Below, piece by piece: positions 24,657 to 32,833 of a stretch of 64,000 nt of DNA; position 1 is the first letter of the stretch; every line of letters starts with the position of its first letter. A model generated the notes under the pieces. It did not search any database. It saw only the letters and a list, made by a program, of their open reading frames with translations, and had not been told where the DNA came from. The DNA comes from W-Chloroflexi-9 sp045863195 (GTDB lineage Bacteria; Chloroflexota; Dehalococcoidia; UBA2979): assembly GCA_045863195.1 (NCBI GenBank), contig BTUI01000015.1, forward strand, positions 7,745-71,744, in the 5' to 3' direction. A program made the translations under genes and the position numbers.

Positions 24657-25299
24657 CCGTATGTCCTTCCGATGATGTGAGTGTGGTGGGATCAACGCGG
24701 AAGAGCGGGAGGACGAGCTCCAGGAGCACGCCCCACGCCCCCTCCACATCGAGCGCGGACTGCATCGGCACGCTGAGCGTCCCGATGCCGGAGCCGACGG
24801 TGTGGAAGAACGTGGCGACCTGGACGGGGTCGAGCCCGTCCTCGACCTCGCCACGCTGCTGCGCCGCCTCCACCAGGCCGGCCATCACCTGGATGGACTC
24901 CTGGAGCGAGGCGACCAGGCGGTCGCGAAGTTCCGGCTCTCGCCACGCCGCGAGGTATGACTCAAGGCGGAGGACCGCCTCCTCGTGCGCGTTGCCGGAT
25001 GTGAAGTGCGCGCGGGTCTCCTCGCCGAGTTGGAGGAGGGCGCGCGCCGGGCTGTCGTGTTCGCTCCCGAGGGAACGCCAGCGGTCGGCGTCCGCGTGGA
25101 AGCAGTCCAGGGCGACCTCCGCGATGAGGTCGGCCTTGCCCGGGAAGTACCGGTAGATGCTGCCGGCGGCTACGCCGGCCTCGGCCGCGATGTCGTTGAT
25201 GGTGGCAGCGGCGTATCCCTTCTCGATGAACACCGTGCGCGCGGCCGCCAGGATCTCCTGCCGGCGTTCCTCCAGGTAGCGGTCGCTGACCCTGGCCAC
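24649..25299 (-). CDS. TetR/AcrR family transcriptional repressor
   Basis: This 216-residue protein has an N-terminal TetR helix-turn-helix (ILAAARTVFIEKGYAAATIN, DIAAEAGVAAGSIYRYFPGK) and an all-helical ligand-binding C-terminal domain (LRLESYLAAWREPELRDRL). It heads the operon with the MMPL pump, whose start codon lies inside the end of this gene. Two tandem palindromes at 25335-25368 lie 36-69 nt upstream of the start and are the expected binding sites, so autorepression together with control of the pump is likely. The inducer is unknown. Confidence 0.9.
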   Translation of the reverse strand: MARVSDRYLEERRQEILAAARTVFIEKGYAAATINDIAAEAGVAAGSIYRYFPGKADLIAEVALDCFHADADRWRSLGSEHDSPARALLQLGEETRAHFTSGNAHEEAVLRLESYLAAWREPELRDRLVASLQESIQVMAGLVEAAQQRGEVEDGLDPVQVATFFHTVGSGIGTLSVPMQSALDVEGAWGVLLELVLPLFRVDPTTLTSSEGHTDV

Positions 25300-25334
25300 G
25301 GTTGGTCTCCTTCGGGGAACGGGCGACGAATGAG

Positions 25335-25368
25335 TGAACGTCCGTTCATCGGAGTGAACGTTCGCTCA
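25335..25368. promoter_or_regulatory. Two tandem operator palindromes for the TetR repressor
   Basis: Site 1 at 25335-25348 is TGAACGTCCGTTCA, a perfect 6-bp inverted repeat with a 2-nt centre. Site 2 at 25355-25368 is TGAACGTTCGCTCA, with one mismatch. Centres are 20 bp apart, about two helical turns, so two dimers would bind the same DNA face upstream of the repressor-pump operon. Confidence 0.75.
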
Positions 25369-25431
25369 TCGAAACGTTGGCGTCAAGGGGTGCTCGCGAG
25401 ATTTGTTCGCGCGCACTCGGCGCGGCGAAGG

Positions 25432-26799
25432 CTAGGAGGCGGCCTCGGCGTCCGGGTCGAGGTACGGCATGAGCGCGGCGAGGAGGTCCGTCTCCGAGTC
25501 GAGCGACCGCCCGAGGCCGGACAGCAGGCCCATCACGCGCGCGATCAGGATCACGTCGCCCGGCACGTCCACCAGCGGGTTCGCGCGGAGCACCTTGCCG
25601 AGGCGCTGGTTGATCTCCGCCATCAGGGCCTGGTCCGCGTACGCCTTGCCGGAGCGGATGACATCGCCCAGGAACGCCTCGCCGAGGGCGGTGTAGGTCT
25701 CCACGCTCTCCTCGCGGGTGCGGAAGCCCATGTCCGTCATGGTGGAGGTGATGAGTTCGGGCTGCTCCGCGATGATCGCGCTAGTGAGGACGATCATCTG
25801 CTGGCGGAAGTCGTCCGGGATGCGCTTGGTCAGCCCGAAGTCGACCAGGCCGATCTTCGTCTTGCCGCCCGGGGTCGCCGGCGGGAGGACGAACAGGTTC
25901 CCCGGGTGGGGGTCGGCGTGGAACATCCCGTGCGTCAGGATCATCGTGTTGAACAGGTCGATGAGCGTGTTCGCGACGTCCGAGGTGCGCACGCCGGCCG
26001 CTTCCAGCGCGGGGATGTCCGTGATCTTGATGCCGTCCAGGTAGTCCATCGTCAGCACGCGCCGGGTGCTCAGGTTCCAGTAGATGCCCGGGATCTGGAC
26101 GTCGTCACGGTCGCTCAGGATGCGCGCGAGTTCCTCGGCGGCGCGGCCCTCGTGGACGAAGTTCACCTCGTCCGGCGCGTTCCGCTGCATCTCCTGGGCG
26201 ATCGGGCGGAAGTCGATCACCGTCTCCAGCCGCGCCCACAGGTGGGTGAGCAGGTCGATGATCTCCAGGTCCCACTTCACGATCTTGTCGATGCCGGGGT
26301 ACTGCACCTTCACCGCCACGGGCGTGCCGTCATGCAGCCGCGCGCGGTAGACCTGCGCGAGCGAGGCGGCGGCGATGGGCGTGGTGTCGAACTCCGCGAA
26401 GAGCGTGTCCACCGAGCCGGCGAGCTCATCCTCGATCAGCGGTCGCATCTCCGACCACGGGCGCGGCGGGACGCGGTCGTGGACAAGCGAGAGCGTGCGC
26501 ACGTACTCATCCATCAGGATGTCGGCGCGGCTGCCGAGGAACTGGCAGGTCTTGATGATGAGCCCCTGCTGACGCACGGCGCGGCGGACGATCGCCTCGG
26601 CTGCCTGCACGTGGAACCGGTGCGTCGCCTCGGCGGTGCGTTCGAGGCCGAAGAACCGCCGCTTCAGGCGGAGGATGCGCCAGTCCAGCCAGAGCCGCGC
26701 CACGGTCGCCGTGAGCGGGACGAGGCGACGGAGCCGGCCATACGGTGGGCGGGCGCTGGTCGGCTGGAAGACGACGGGCAGGCGGGTGATCGACGGCAC
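25432..26799 (-). CDS. AarF/UbiB family (ABC1) atypical kinase
   Basis: The start is set at GTG 26799, preceded by GAGG, giving 455 residues; longer readings run into the divergent P450 gene. ABC1-family motifs in order are an altered KxGQ segment (IIKTCQFLGSRADIL), the Ala-rich loop (AAASLAQVYRARLHDG), VAVKVQYPG with the ATP-site Lys, MDYLDGIKITDI, the catalytic loop MFHADPHPGNLFV and the metal motif VDFGLT. Family members support ubiquinone or other isoprenoid lipid metabolism through an atypical ATPase. KTCQ instead of KxGQ is unusual, as the Gly is normally conserved. Confidence 0.88.
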   Translation of the reverse strand: MPSITRLPVVFQPTSARPPYGRLRRLVPLTATVARLWLDWRILRLKRRFFGLERTAEATHRFHVQAAEAIVRRAVRQQGLIIKTCQFLGSRADILMDEYVRTLSLVHDRVPPRPWSEMRPLIEDELAGSVDTLFAEFDTTPIAAASLAQVYRARLHDGTPVAVKVQYPGIDKIVKWDLEIIDLLTHLWARLETVIDFRPIAQEMQRNAPDEVNFVHEGRAAEELARILSDRDDVQIPGIYWNLSTRRVLTMDYLDGIKITDIPALEAAGVRTSDVANTLIDLFNTMILTHGMFHADPHPGNLFVLPPATPGGKTKIGLVDFGLTKRIPDDFRQQMIVLTSAIIAEQPELITSTMTDMGFRTREESVETYTALGEAFLGDVIRSGKAYADQALMAEINQRLGKVLRANPLVDVPGDVILIARVMGLLSGLGRSLDSETDLLAALMPYLDPDAEAAS

Positions 26800-26884
26800 G
26801 GGGCAACCTCGCTTGTGCGGTGCTTCACGATCCACGATATCGGGCGAGGCGGGCGTGTCCAGCGCGGCGGCGTTACATCTCCGG

Positions 26885-26912
26885 TCGACAGCAGGGGCGC
26901 GTCCGATAGTCT
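26885..26912 (+). promoter_or_regulatory. Promoter predicting a leaderless P450 transcript
   Basis: TCGACA (26885-26890; five of six consensus matches), 16 bp, TAGTCT (26907-26912). A start 7 nt later coincides with the GTG at 26919. No Shine-Dalgarno sequence precedes that GTG. Confidence 0.4.
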
Positions 26913-26918
26913 GGGATC

Positions 26919-28130
26919 GTGACCACGGCACCCGTCTTCAACCCGTTCGTCCCCTCCTTCAAGAAGAACCCGTACCTCCAGTACGGGCGGCTGCGGGAGG
27001 GTGACCCCGTCCACCGCAGCCAGGCGCTGCAGGCGTGGATCGTCACGCGCTACGAGGACTGCCTCGCCGTGATGCGCGACCACGCCACGTACTCCTCGGA
27101 CTCGCACCACGCCCGAGGCCAACTCGCGGACGCGCTCCAGCAGCAGCGCCGCGACTCGCCGGTCGGCGACGTGGCCACCGTGCTCGGCGTGGACCCGCCG
27201 AGGCATACGGAGATGCGTGCGATCGTGAACCGGGCGTTCACCCCGCGCCGCGTGCAGGCGCTCCGTCCGCGGATCGAGGAGATCACGCAGGAACTGCTCG
27301 CCGCTGCGCCGGACACCGGGTCGTTCGAGGTGATGACGGGGCTGGCTCAGCCGCTCCCGGTGATCGTGATCGCGGAACTGCTCGGCGTGCCCGCCGCCGA
27401 CCGGATGCGCTTCAAGGAGTGGTCGAACGCGATCGCGGCGACGACCAACATCGTGCAGACCGAGGCGATGGTCGCGACCAGCCGCCGCGCGGTGCAGAAA
27501 CTGGTCGACTACCTCGGTGGGTTCATCCGCGAGCGCCAGCGTGAGCCGCGCGAAGACCTGATCTCGGTGCTGGTGACCGCCGAGGAGTCCGGCACGCGGC
27601 TGTCGCCGGAGGAGATTCTCGCGTTCGCGATCCTCCTGCTGGTCGCCGGGAACGAGACGACGACGAACCTCATCGGCAACGGCCTCGCCGCGCTCCTCGA
27701 ACACCCCGAGGTGCTCGCCTCGCTCCGCGCGATGCCGGACGCGGTGCCCGCGGCGGTGGAGGAACTGCTGCGCTACGACAGCCCGGTGCAGGGGCTGGCG
27801 CGCTTCACCACGCGTGAGGTCGACCTCGGCGGCCAGCGCATCGCGGCCGGCGACGTGGTGCTGTGCATGATCGGCGCCGCGAACCGCGACCCACGCCAGT
27901 TCGAGGATCCCGACGCGCTGCGGCTCGATCGCGAGCCGAACCGGCACCTCTCCTTCGGGCAGGGCATCCACTTCTGCCTCGGCGCGCCGCTCGCGCGGCT
28001 GGAGGCGGACGTGGCGTTCCGTGCGCTGCTCGCGCGCTGGCCCTCGATCGCCCTCGCTGAGGGCGGCCTGGAGCGCGGCGGCACGCTGCTGCTCCGCGGC
28101 CCGGAGCGGCTGCTGGTCCAGGCGGGCTAG
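26919..28130 (+). CDS. Cytochrome P450
   Basis: This 403-residue soluble P450 is complete: the I-helix oxygen-activation motif LLLVAGNETTTNLIGNGL near residue 245, the K-helix ExxR in EELLRYDSPVQGLAR, and the haem-binding loop FGQGIHFCLGAPLARLE with its Cys thiolate near residue 350. The length and N terminus without a membrane anchor are typical of bacterial class I P450s that take electrons from a ferredoxin; no ferredoxin or reductase gene is adjacent. The substrate is unknown. The start codon is GTG and appears leaderless. It is divergent from the AarF-type gene and convergent with the MFS gene 6 nt away. Confidence 0.93.
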   Translation: MTTAPVFNPFVPSFKKNPYLQYGRLREGDPVHRSQALQAWIVTRYEDCLAVMRDHATYSSDSHHARGQLADALQQQRRDSPVGDVATVLGVDPPRHTEMRAIVNRAFTPRRVQALRPRIEEITQELLAAAPDTGSFEVMTGLAQPLPVIVIAELLGVPAADRMRFKEWSNAIAATTNIVQTEAMVATSRRAVQKLVDYLGGFIRERQREPREDLISVLVTAEESGTRLSPEEILAFAILLLVAGNETTTNLIGNGLAALLEHPEVLASLRAMPDAVPAAVEELLRYDSPVQGLARFTTREVDLGGQRIAAGDVVLCMIGAANRDPRQFEDPDALRLDREPNRHLSFGQGIHFCLGAPLARLEADVAFRALLARWPSIALAEGGLERGGTLLLRGPERLLVQAG

Positions 28131-28136
28131 CCGCGC

Positions 28137-29378
28137 CTACGCGCTGGCTGCGGGCGGCTTCGGCCGCGGCTGGAACGCGCCCATCGTCGCGCGGACGGCG
28201 AGGAGTGCCACGAACGCCGCGGCGAGGCCGGAGGAGGCCGCCATCGCGGGGCCGGCGCCGATGTGTTCCATGAGGACGCCGAGGGCGAGGAAGGAGAACG
28301 GCTCCAGCCCGCCGCTCATCGAGTAGATGCCGAGGACGCGCGCGCGGTACTCCTCGTCCGAGTTCAACTGCACCAGCGCCTGGTTGAGGCCCGTGAAGAT
28401 CGAGTGCACGACGCCGGCGATGATCAGCAGCGCGAAGCCGACCCAGAACTCCGTCGCCAGCGCGAACGCGCCGATCAACACCATGTAGATCGCGCCCGCC
28501 CAGAGCATCGCCGCCATGTGGCCGCGGCCGGCGGCCACGTACCAGAGGCCGACGAGCGAGCCGATGCCGACGCCGGAGAGCAGCAGCCCCAGCTCGCCCT
28601 CGCCGCCCTGCATGTTCTCGGCGACGAAGAGCGGCATGAACTGCACGTACGGGTAGACGAGCGTGGAGGCGATGAACGCCGCGAGCACGTTCACGCGTAC
28701 CGGCGCGTTCTCCCGCAGGTGCGCCACGCCGCCGCCGAGGGAGCGCCACATGGAGCCCTCGGTCGCGCTGACGCGGCGGCTGTCCACCTTCAGGAGGAAC
28801 ACGAGGAGCAGCGCGAGGACCAGCAGCACGAACTGCAGCGCGAAGGCGAGGTCGGCGCCGCGGAGGCCCAGGATCAGGCCGCCGAACGACGGGCCGATGA
28901 CGCGCATCGTGGATCCGGTGAGGCTGTTCAGCGCGATGCCATTGCGGAGCAGGTCGCGCCCCACGGTGTCGTAGACGAGCAGGTTGCGGGTCGGTCCGTT
29001 CAGCGACTGGCCAATGCCGAAGCCCATGCCGATCACGTACAGCATCGGGATCGAGACGAACCCGCCGAAGACGGCGACGGCCAGCACCAGCGCGCCGACT
29101 GCCTGGCCGAGCGCCGCCCAGAGCAGCACCCGTCGCGCCCCGTAGCGGTCCGACAGCGGGCCGACGAACGGCGAAAGCACGAGTACGAACACGTTCGACA
29201 GGAACCCGAGGCCGGCGAGTTGCACGGCGGAGCCGGTGAGTTCGTACACCGTCCAGAGCAGGGCCACGCGCTGGATCCACTGGCCGAGTTGCATCGCCAT
29301 CCCGGCGCCCATGAGGAACCGGAACTGCGGCGACTTCAACGCGCCGCCGCCGACGGTGCGCCGGATGCGCTCGATCAT
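28137..29378 (-). CDS. Major facilitator superfamily exporter
   Basis: The start is set at 29378, with AAGGG 8 nt upstream; earlier in-frame codons read into the next gene's leader. The 413-residue protein has 12 membrane helices. MFS loop 2-3 is visible as GPLSDRYGARRVLL, and RVIGPSFGGLILG lies near helix 5. The arrangement resembles the EntS-like MFS_3 exporters. Substrate unknown. It is convergent with the P450 gene and divergent from the HIT gene, with 170 nt between starts. Confidence 0.85.
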   Translation of the reverse strand: MIERIRRTVGGGALKSPQFRFLMGAGMAMQLGQWIQRVALLWTVYELTGSAVQLAGLGFLSNVFVLVLSPFVGPLSDRYGARRVLLWAALGQAVGALVLAVAVFGGFVSIPMLYVIGMGFGIGQSLNGPTRNLLVYDTVGRDLLRNGIALNSLTGSTMRVIGPSFGGLILGLRGADLAFALQFVLLVLALLLVFLLKVDSRRVSATEGSMWRSLGGGVAHLRENAPVRVNVLAAFIASTLVYPYVQFMPLFVAENMQGGEGELGLLLSGVGIGSLVGLWYVAAGRGHMAAMLWAGAIYMVLIGAFALATEFWVGFALLIIAGVVHSIFTGLNQALVQLNSDEEYRARVLGIYSMSGGLEPFSFLALGVLMEHIGAGPAMAASSGLAAAFVALLAVRATMGAFQPRPKPPAASA

Positions 29379-29548
29379 CGCGCGCGCCCTTGCCGGGGCG
29401 CGCGTGGAGGCGTGGCGTGAGCCGTGGTGGGGGAGGGGGCCGGCGTGATGCGCATCGTCATCGGTGTCCGCCGTCTGGAACGTGGGCGAAACTGTACGCA
29501 CGATGCGGCATAACGTCGACACAACGTCGCCGAGATAGGGAGTACGCG

Positions 29549-29911
29549 ATGCCGGTACCGGAGTACGACCCGAACAACGTGTTCGCACGCATCCTGCGTG
29601 ACGAGATCCCGAGCCAGCGGGTGTATGAGGACGACGAGTTCGTCGCCTTCCGGGACATCGCGCCGGCGGCGCCGGTGCACCTCATCGTCATCCCGCGCGG
29701 CGTGCCGCCCGTGTCGGCCGCCTCCGCCACCGAGGCGGATGCGCCGATGCTCGGGCGGCTGCTGCTCGCGGGCGCTCGGGTCGCCGCGCAGCAGGGGCTG
29801 GTGGACGGCGGTTACCGGCTCGTCATCAACTCAGGCGACCACGCGGGCCAGACAGTGCATCACCTGCACCTGCACGTGCTGGGGGGCGCACCGCTCGGCC
29901 CGGTCGCCTGA
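29549..29911 (+). CDS. HIT family protein (HINT-like)
   Basis: This 120-residue protein starts at ATG 29549 behind GGGAG. The HINT-type sequence VFARILRDEIPSQRVYEDD opens it, and the histidine triad is HHLHLHV with His105, His107 and His109. HINT proteins are nucleoside phosphoramidases or dinucleotide hydrolases. The usual N-terminal zinc CxxC is absent here, unlike the second HIT protein of the window. It is followed 76 nt later by the histidine-kinase-like gene. Confidence 0.92.
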   Translation: MPVPEYDPNNVFARILRDEIPSQRVYEDDEFVAFRDIAPAAPVHLIVIPRGVPPVSAASATEADAPMLGRLLLAGARVAAQQGLVDGGYRLVINSGDHAGQTVHHLHLHVLGGAPLGPVA

Positions 29912-29987
29912 CCGGTTGCGGCGGTCGGTTCACGGGAGCATCATCATCACGGGCGTTCGCCCGGGACATGACACGGGAGTCCCCCAG

Positions 29988-30671
29988 GTGCCGACCGCTC
30001 GACCGGGTGCCGAACAGTCCGACGCGGACCGCCACTCCGACCCACAGTCGTTGCTGGACTCGCTGCTCTTCTCGGTCTCGCACGACCTCCGGTCGCCCCT
30101 GCTGACCATGTCGCTCTCCGCCGACCTGCTGGACGATGCGCTCCGCGAGCACGTCGCCACGCAGGGGGAATCGTCCACCGTGGGTGTCGCCCTCGGTGCG
30201 CTCCGGCACGGCACCCGTGACCTGGAGCGGATGTTGCAGGCGCTGACCGCCGTCTCCCGGGCGCGCCGCCGGCCGCTCGATGCGTCGCCGGCGCCGCTGC
30301 AGATGATCCTCGGCGGACACATCGTCCTCTCGGACGAGGGCGACCTCGGCCGGCGCACCGTCGCCGTGGACGTGCTGGCGTTGCGCGAGCACCTGGACGC
30401 CACCTGGGGTGAGGAGCCCGTCGAGATCCACGTCCGGCTGGAGGGCGGGTTCGCTGTGCTCTCCTGCCCGGAGGTCGCACCCGACCTGGATGACGAGCCC
30501 CTGACGGCGCTCGCCGGATCGCTTCAGATCTATGCCGGCGGGCCGGTGCAGACACTCGCGGCGGCGCAGGTGATCCTCGAGCGGCTGGGTGGCCGCGTGC
30601 GCTGTGGCGACGGGCACACGGTGTTCTGGCTGCCGCTCGGCGGCCCCACGCGGATGGACACGCGTCGATGA
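29988..30671 (+). CDS. Histidine-kinase-like protein with degenerate ATPase domain
   Basis: The start is GTG 29988, with GGGAG 8 nt upstream, giving 227 residues and no membrane segment. A HisKA-type dimerisation helix contains the H-box LLFSVSHDLRSPLLTMSL with the phospho-acceptor His32. The rest has only the tail of a HATPase fold: QTLAAAQVILERLGGRVRCG and the closing TVFWLPL. The N-box Asn and the DxGxG loop are not visible, so ATP binding is doubtful. The stop overlaps the response-regulator start by 4 nt (ATGA), so the pair is co-translated. It may act as a phosphotransfer protein or a scaffold rather than a kinase. Confidence 0.7.
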   Translation: MPTARPGAEQSDADRHSDPQSLLDSLLFSVSHDLRSPLLTMSLSADLLDDALREHVATQGESSTVGVALGALRHGTRDLERMLQALTAVSRARRRPLDASPAPLQMILGGHIVLSDEGDLGRRTVAVDVLALREHLDATWGEEPVEIHVRLEGGFAVLSCPEVAPDLDDEPLTALAGSLQIYAGGPVQTLAAAQVILERLGGRVRCGDGHTVFWLPLGGPTRMDTRR

Positions 30672-31081
30672 TTTACACACACGTCGTGATCGTGGACGAC
30701 GAGGTCGATCACGCCGTGATCTCGCGCATGGTGCTGGCGCAGGTCGCGCCCGGCCTCGATGTCGAAACGCACACCGACCTCGTGGGGCTGGAGGTGCGCC
30801 TGCACGCCGTGCCCCAGGACGCGCTCGTCATCGTCGACCGAATGCTGGGCCGGGTGGAGTCGTTCGACCTCGTGCGCGCGCTCAAGCGCGTGCGGCCCGA
30901 CCTGACGGTGGTGCTGGTGTCCGCGGTGCTGACGCCGGAGGATCGCCGGCGGGCGCTGGAGAGCGGAGCGAGCGATACGGCGGAAAAGCCGGGCGACCTG
31001 GAGGGCTGGCGCGCGTTGTTCCGGAGGCTGCTCTCAGGCGGCGACGGAAGCGCGTCGAAGGCGCTCGGCGGCGTCGCGTAG
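30668..31081 (+). CDS. Single-domain response regulator receiver
   Basis: This 137-residue protein consists of one CheY-like receiver. The acidic pair is Asp10/Asp11 (VIVDDEVDH), the phospho-acceptor is Asp57 (ALVIVDRMLG), the switch residue is Ser85 (VVLVSAV) and the conserved Lys is Lys107 (TAEKPGD). No output domain is attached, so it signals through a partner. The ATG overlaps the upstream kinase-like stop, and the gene is convergent with the pseudo-HisKA gene 9 nt beyond its stop. Confidence 0.88.
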   Translation: MIYTHVVIVDDEVDHAVISRMVLAQVAPGLDVETHTDLVGLEVRLHAVPQDALVIVDRMLGRVESFDLVRALKRVRPDLTVVLVSAVLTPEDRRRALESGASDTAEKPGDLEGWRALFRRLLSGGDGSASKALGGVA

Positions 31082-31089
31082 GCGAGGTG

Positions 31090-31356
31090 CTACGACGGGG
31101 CCTGCCAGGGCCCACGCCCGGACTCGTCGCGCGAAGCGCTCGTCAGGTCGGTGAGGACGCGCCGAAGGCGCTCGGACTGCTCGCGGATGGCGTCGACGGC
31201 CGTTGAGCGTTCATCATCGTCCAGTTCGTGGAGGATCTGGGCGTAGCCGAGGATCACCTGCAGGGCGTTCGACACCTCGTCCACCATGCCCGCAACGAAC
31301 TGGCGCTCGTCCGCGGTGGCGTCGCGAGGCGTCACGTTCGTGTCGCTAGTCATCAT
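31090..31356 (-). CDS. Stand-alone HisKA-like dimerisation domain lacking the phospho-acceptor His
   Basis: This 88-residue protein resembles only the DHp helices of a histidine kinase. The segment VDEVSNALQVILGYAQILHE aligns with the usual H-box pattern (xHExxNxLxxIxGYxQLL), but the acceptor position is Asp26. The second helix is AIREQSERLRRVLTDLTSA. No ATPase domain follows. A GGGGGA site precedes the start, where ATG ATG gives two choices. It is antiparallel to, and stop-to-stop with, the response regulator, and it may form mixed dimers with the adjacent kinase-like protein. This is inference. Confidence 0.65.
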   Translation of the reverse strand: MMTSDTNVTPRDATADERQFVAGMVDEVSNALQVILGYAQILHELDDDERSTAVDAIREQSERLRRVLTDLTSASRDESGRGPWQAPS

Positions 31357-31506
31357 TCCCCCTGCGTCAGAAGGTAACCCTTCGGAAGCGACACCGGGAG
31401 GTTTCGTCAGGATTGCGGGGTTGAAATTCGGTGAACGGCACGTCAGACACGGACAGACGTGATGAATGGGCGGGGAGGCGGTCCGGCGTAAGATGGTCAG
31501 GCGCGC

Positions 31507-31583
31507 GGGCCAGTAGCTCAGCGGCCTAGAGCAGTCGGCTCATAACCGATCGGTCCCAGGTTCGAATCCTGGCTGGCCTACCA
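31507..31583 (+). tRNA. tRNA-Met (anticodon CAT)
   Basis: A cloverleaf with acceptor GGGCCAG/CTGGCCT (terminal G-U), D arm GCTC/GAGC, anticodon stem GTCGG/CCGAT with loop CTCATAA, T arm CCAGG/CCTGG with loop TTCGAAT, then A and encoded CCA. It lacks the three G-C pairs of an initiator anticodon stem, so it is an elongator Met or a lysidine-modified Ile tRNA. Confidence 0.93.
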
Positions 31584-31617
31584 CGTCGCGTTTCGATAGC
31601 GCCGGAGGTCCCTCGTC

Positions 31618-32190
31618 GTGAGCGAAGCGATCCGCGCCGCCCTGGCTGCGATGCGCCCGACCGAACTGACGCTCGACGAGGGCTTCACCGCCGCCGGCGT
31701 CCTCCTCCTCCTCGAGCCCGCCGCGGAGGGCGAACGGCTGCTGTTCCAGGTGCGGACGCGCACCGTGCGCCACCACCAGGGCGAGATCAGTTTCCCCGGC
31801 GGGCGGCGCGATCCCGGCGACGCGAGCCTCCTGCACACCGCGCTGCGCGAGACGCACGAGGAGGTCGGCGTGCCGCCGGAGGCCGTCGCGGTCCTCGGGC
31901 AACTGGACGACACCGTGACCCGCGGCTCCCGGTACCTGATCCGGCCCTACGTGGGCCTCATGGCGGATGGCGTGCAGGCGACCGTGGCGGCGCGGCGCGA
32001 GGTCAGCGAACTGCTGAGCGTCCCCGTGGCGCATCTGCTCGATCCGGCGTCGCGAGCGTGGAAGGTCGTGGACCGGGATGGCGAAGTGGAGGCCACCCCG
32101 GCGTACCAGTACGGAGAGCACCTGATCTGGGGCGCCACGGCGCGCATCCTGGGCCAGTTCCTGGGGCTCGTGGAGGGGGCGGGGCGATGA
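31618..32190 (+). CDS. Nudix hydrolase (CoA pyrophosphatase-like)
   Basis: This 190-residue protein has a complete Nudix box from GGRRDPGDASLL through LRETHEEVGV. Just before it come RTRTVRHHQGEISFPGG, the pattern of the CoA-pyrophosphatase (NudL/PCD1) subgroup. Such enzymes cleave CoA or related dinucleotide-like pyrophosphates using Mg2+. The start is GTG 31618, with GGAGG upstream. The stop overlaps the start of the phosphatase gene (ATGA), so the two are co-translated. It follows tRNA-Met by 34 nt. Confidence 0.88.
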   Translation: MSEAIRAALAAMRPTELTLDEGFTAAGVLLLLEPAAEGERLLFQVRTRTVRHHQGEISFPGGRRDPGDASLLHTALRETHEEVGVPPEAVAVLGQLDDTVTRGSRYLIRPYVGLMADGVQATVAARREVSELLSVPVAHLLDPASRAWKVVDRDGEVEATPAYQYGEHLIWGATARILGQFLGLVEGAGR

Positions 32191-32813
32191 CGGTGATCCT
32201 CGTGCGCCACGGCCAGTCGCGCGGCAACAGTCGCGGCATCATCCAGGGGTGGCTGGATGAACCGCTGACGGAGGCCGGAGAGGCGCAGGCGCGCCTCGTC
32301 GCGGCCCGTCTGCGGGAGATGCGGGTGGACGCGCTGTACGCGAGCCCGCTGGCCCGTGCCCGTGCCACCGCCGAGGCGGTCTCCACCGCCCTCGGGCTTC
32401 CGGTCGTGGAGACGCCGGGGCTGCGTGAGCACTACTTCGGCGCGGCGCAGGGCCTGACGTGGGCAGACGCGAGCGCGCGCTGGGGGCTGCGGGCCGGCCA
32501 CGGCGAGGACTGGGCGGCGGGAGTGCCGGACGCCGAGCCGATGCTCGCGTTCCGGCAGCGCGTCGCCGCGGCGTTCGACGATCTACTCGCACGGCACCAG
32601 GAGGACGTGGCGGTGTGCGTGACGCACGGTGGCACGATCGCGCAGGTCGTCGGCCACGTGCTCGGCCTGCCCGGGTTCACCACGCCGCCGATCCGCGTCG
32701 ACAACACCTCGCTGACGGTGATCGAAGGGCCGGTCTCGCGGCCTGCGATCCGCACGCTGAACGACGCATGCCACGCCGGCGGCGGTGACGCGGCAGCGTC
32801 GCGCGCGTTCTGA
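32187..32813 (+). CDS. Histidine phosphatase family protein (phosphoglycerate mutase-like)
   Basis: This 208-residue protein opens with the catalytic RHG motif (VILVRHGQSRGNSRGIIQG). It continues with LTEAGEAQARLVAARLRE and SPLARARATAEAV, has the acidic catalytic region GLREHYFGAAQG, and the second His in VCVTHGGTIAQV. These are the residues of the cofactor-dependent mutase/broad phosphatase group. The phosphatase role is more likely than glycolytic mutase given the length and divergence. It overlaps the Nudix gene by 4 nt. Confidence 0.9.
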   Translation: MTVILVRHGQSRGNSRGIIQGWLDEPLTEAGEAQARLVAARLREMRVDALYASPLARARATAEAVSTALGLPVVETPGLREHYFGAAQGLTWADASARWGLRAGHGEDWAAGVPDAEPMLAFRQRVAAAFDDLLARHQEDVAVCVTHGGTIAQVVGHVLGLPGFTTPPIRVDNTSLTVIEGPVSRPAIRTLNDACHAGGGDAAASRAF

Positions 32814-32833
32814 CGCCAAGCGGTCCCGAGGAC

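Noticed and set aside
26799..26931. Longer AarF/UbiB start at 26931
   Set aside because: It would overlap the P450 start and promoter, and the extra residues show no similarity to the family.
31421..31494. Promoter of tRNA-Met (TTGAAA with TAAGAT)
   Set aside because: The two hexamers are 62 bp apart; TAAGAT alone is a weak -10 with no -35 at a suitable distance.
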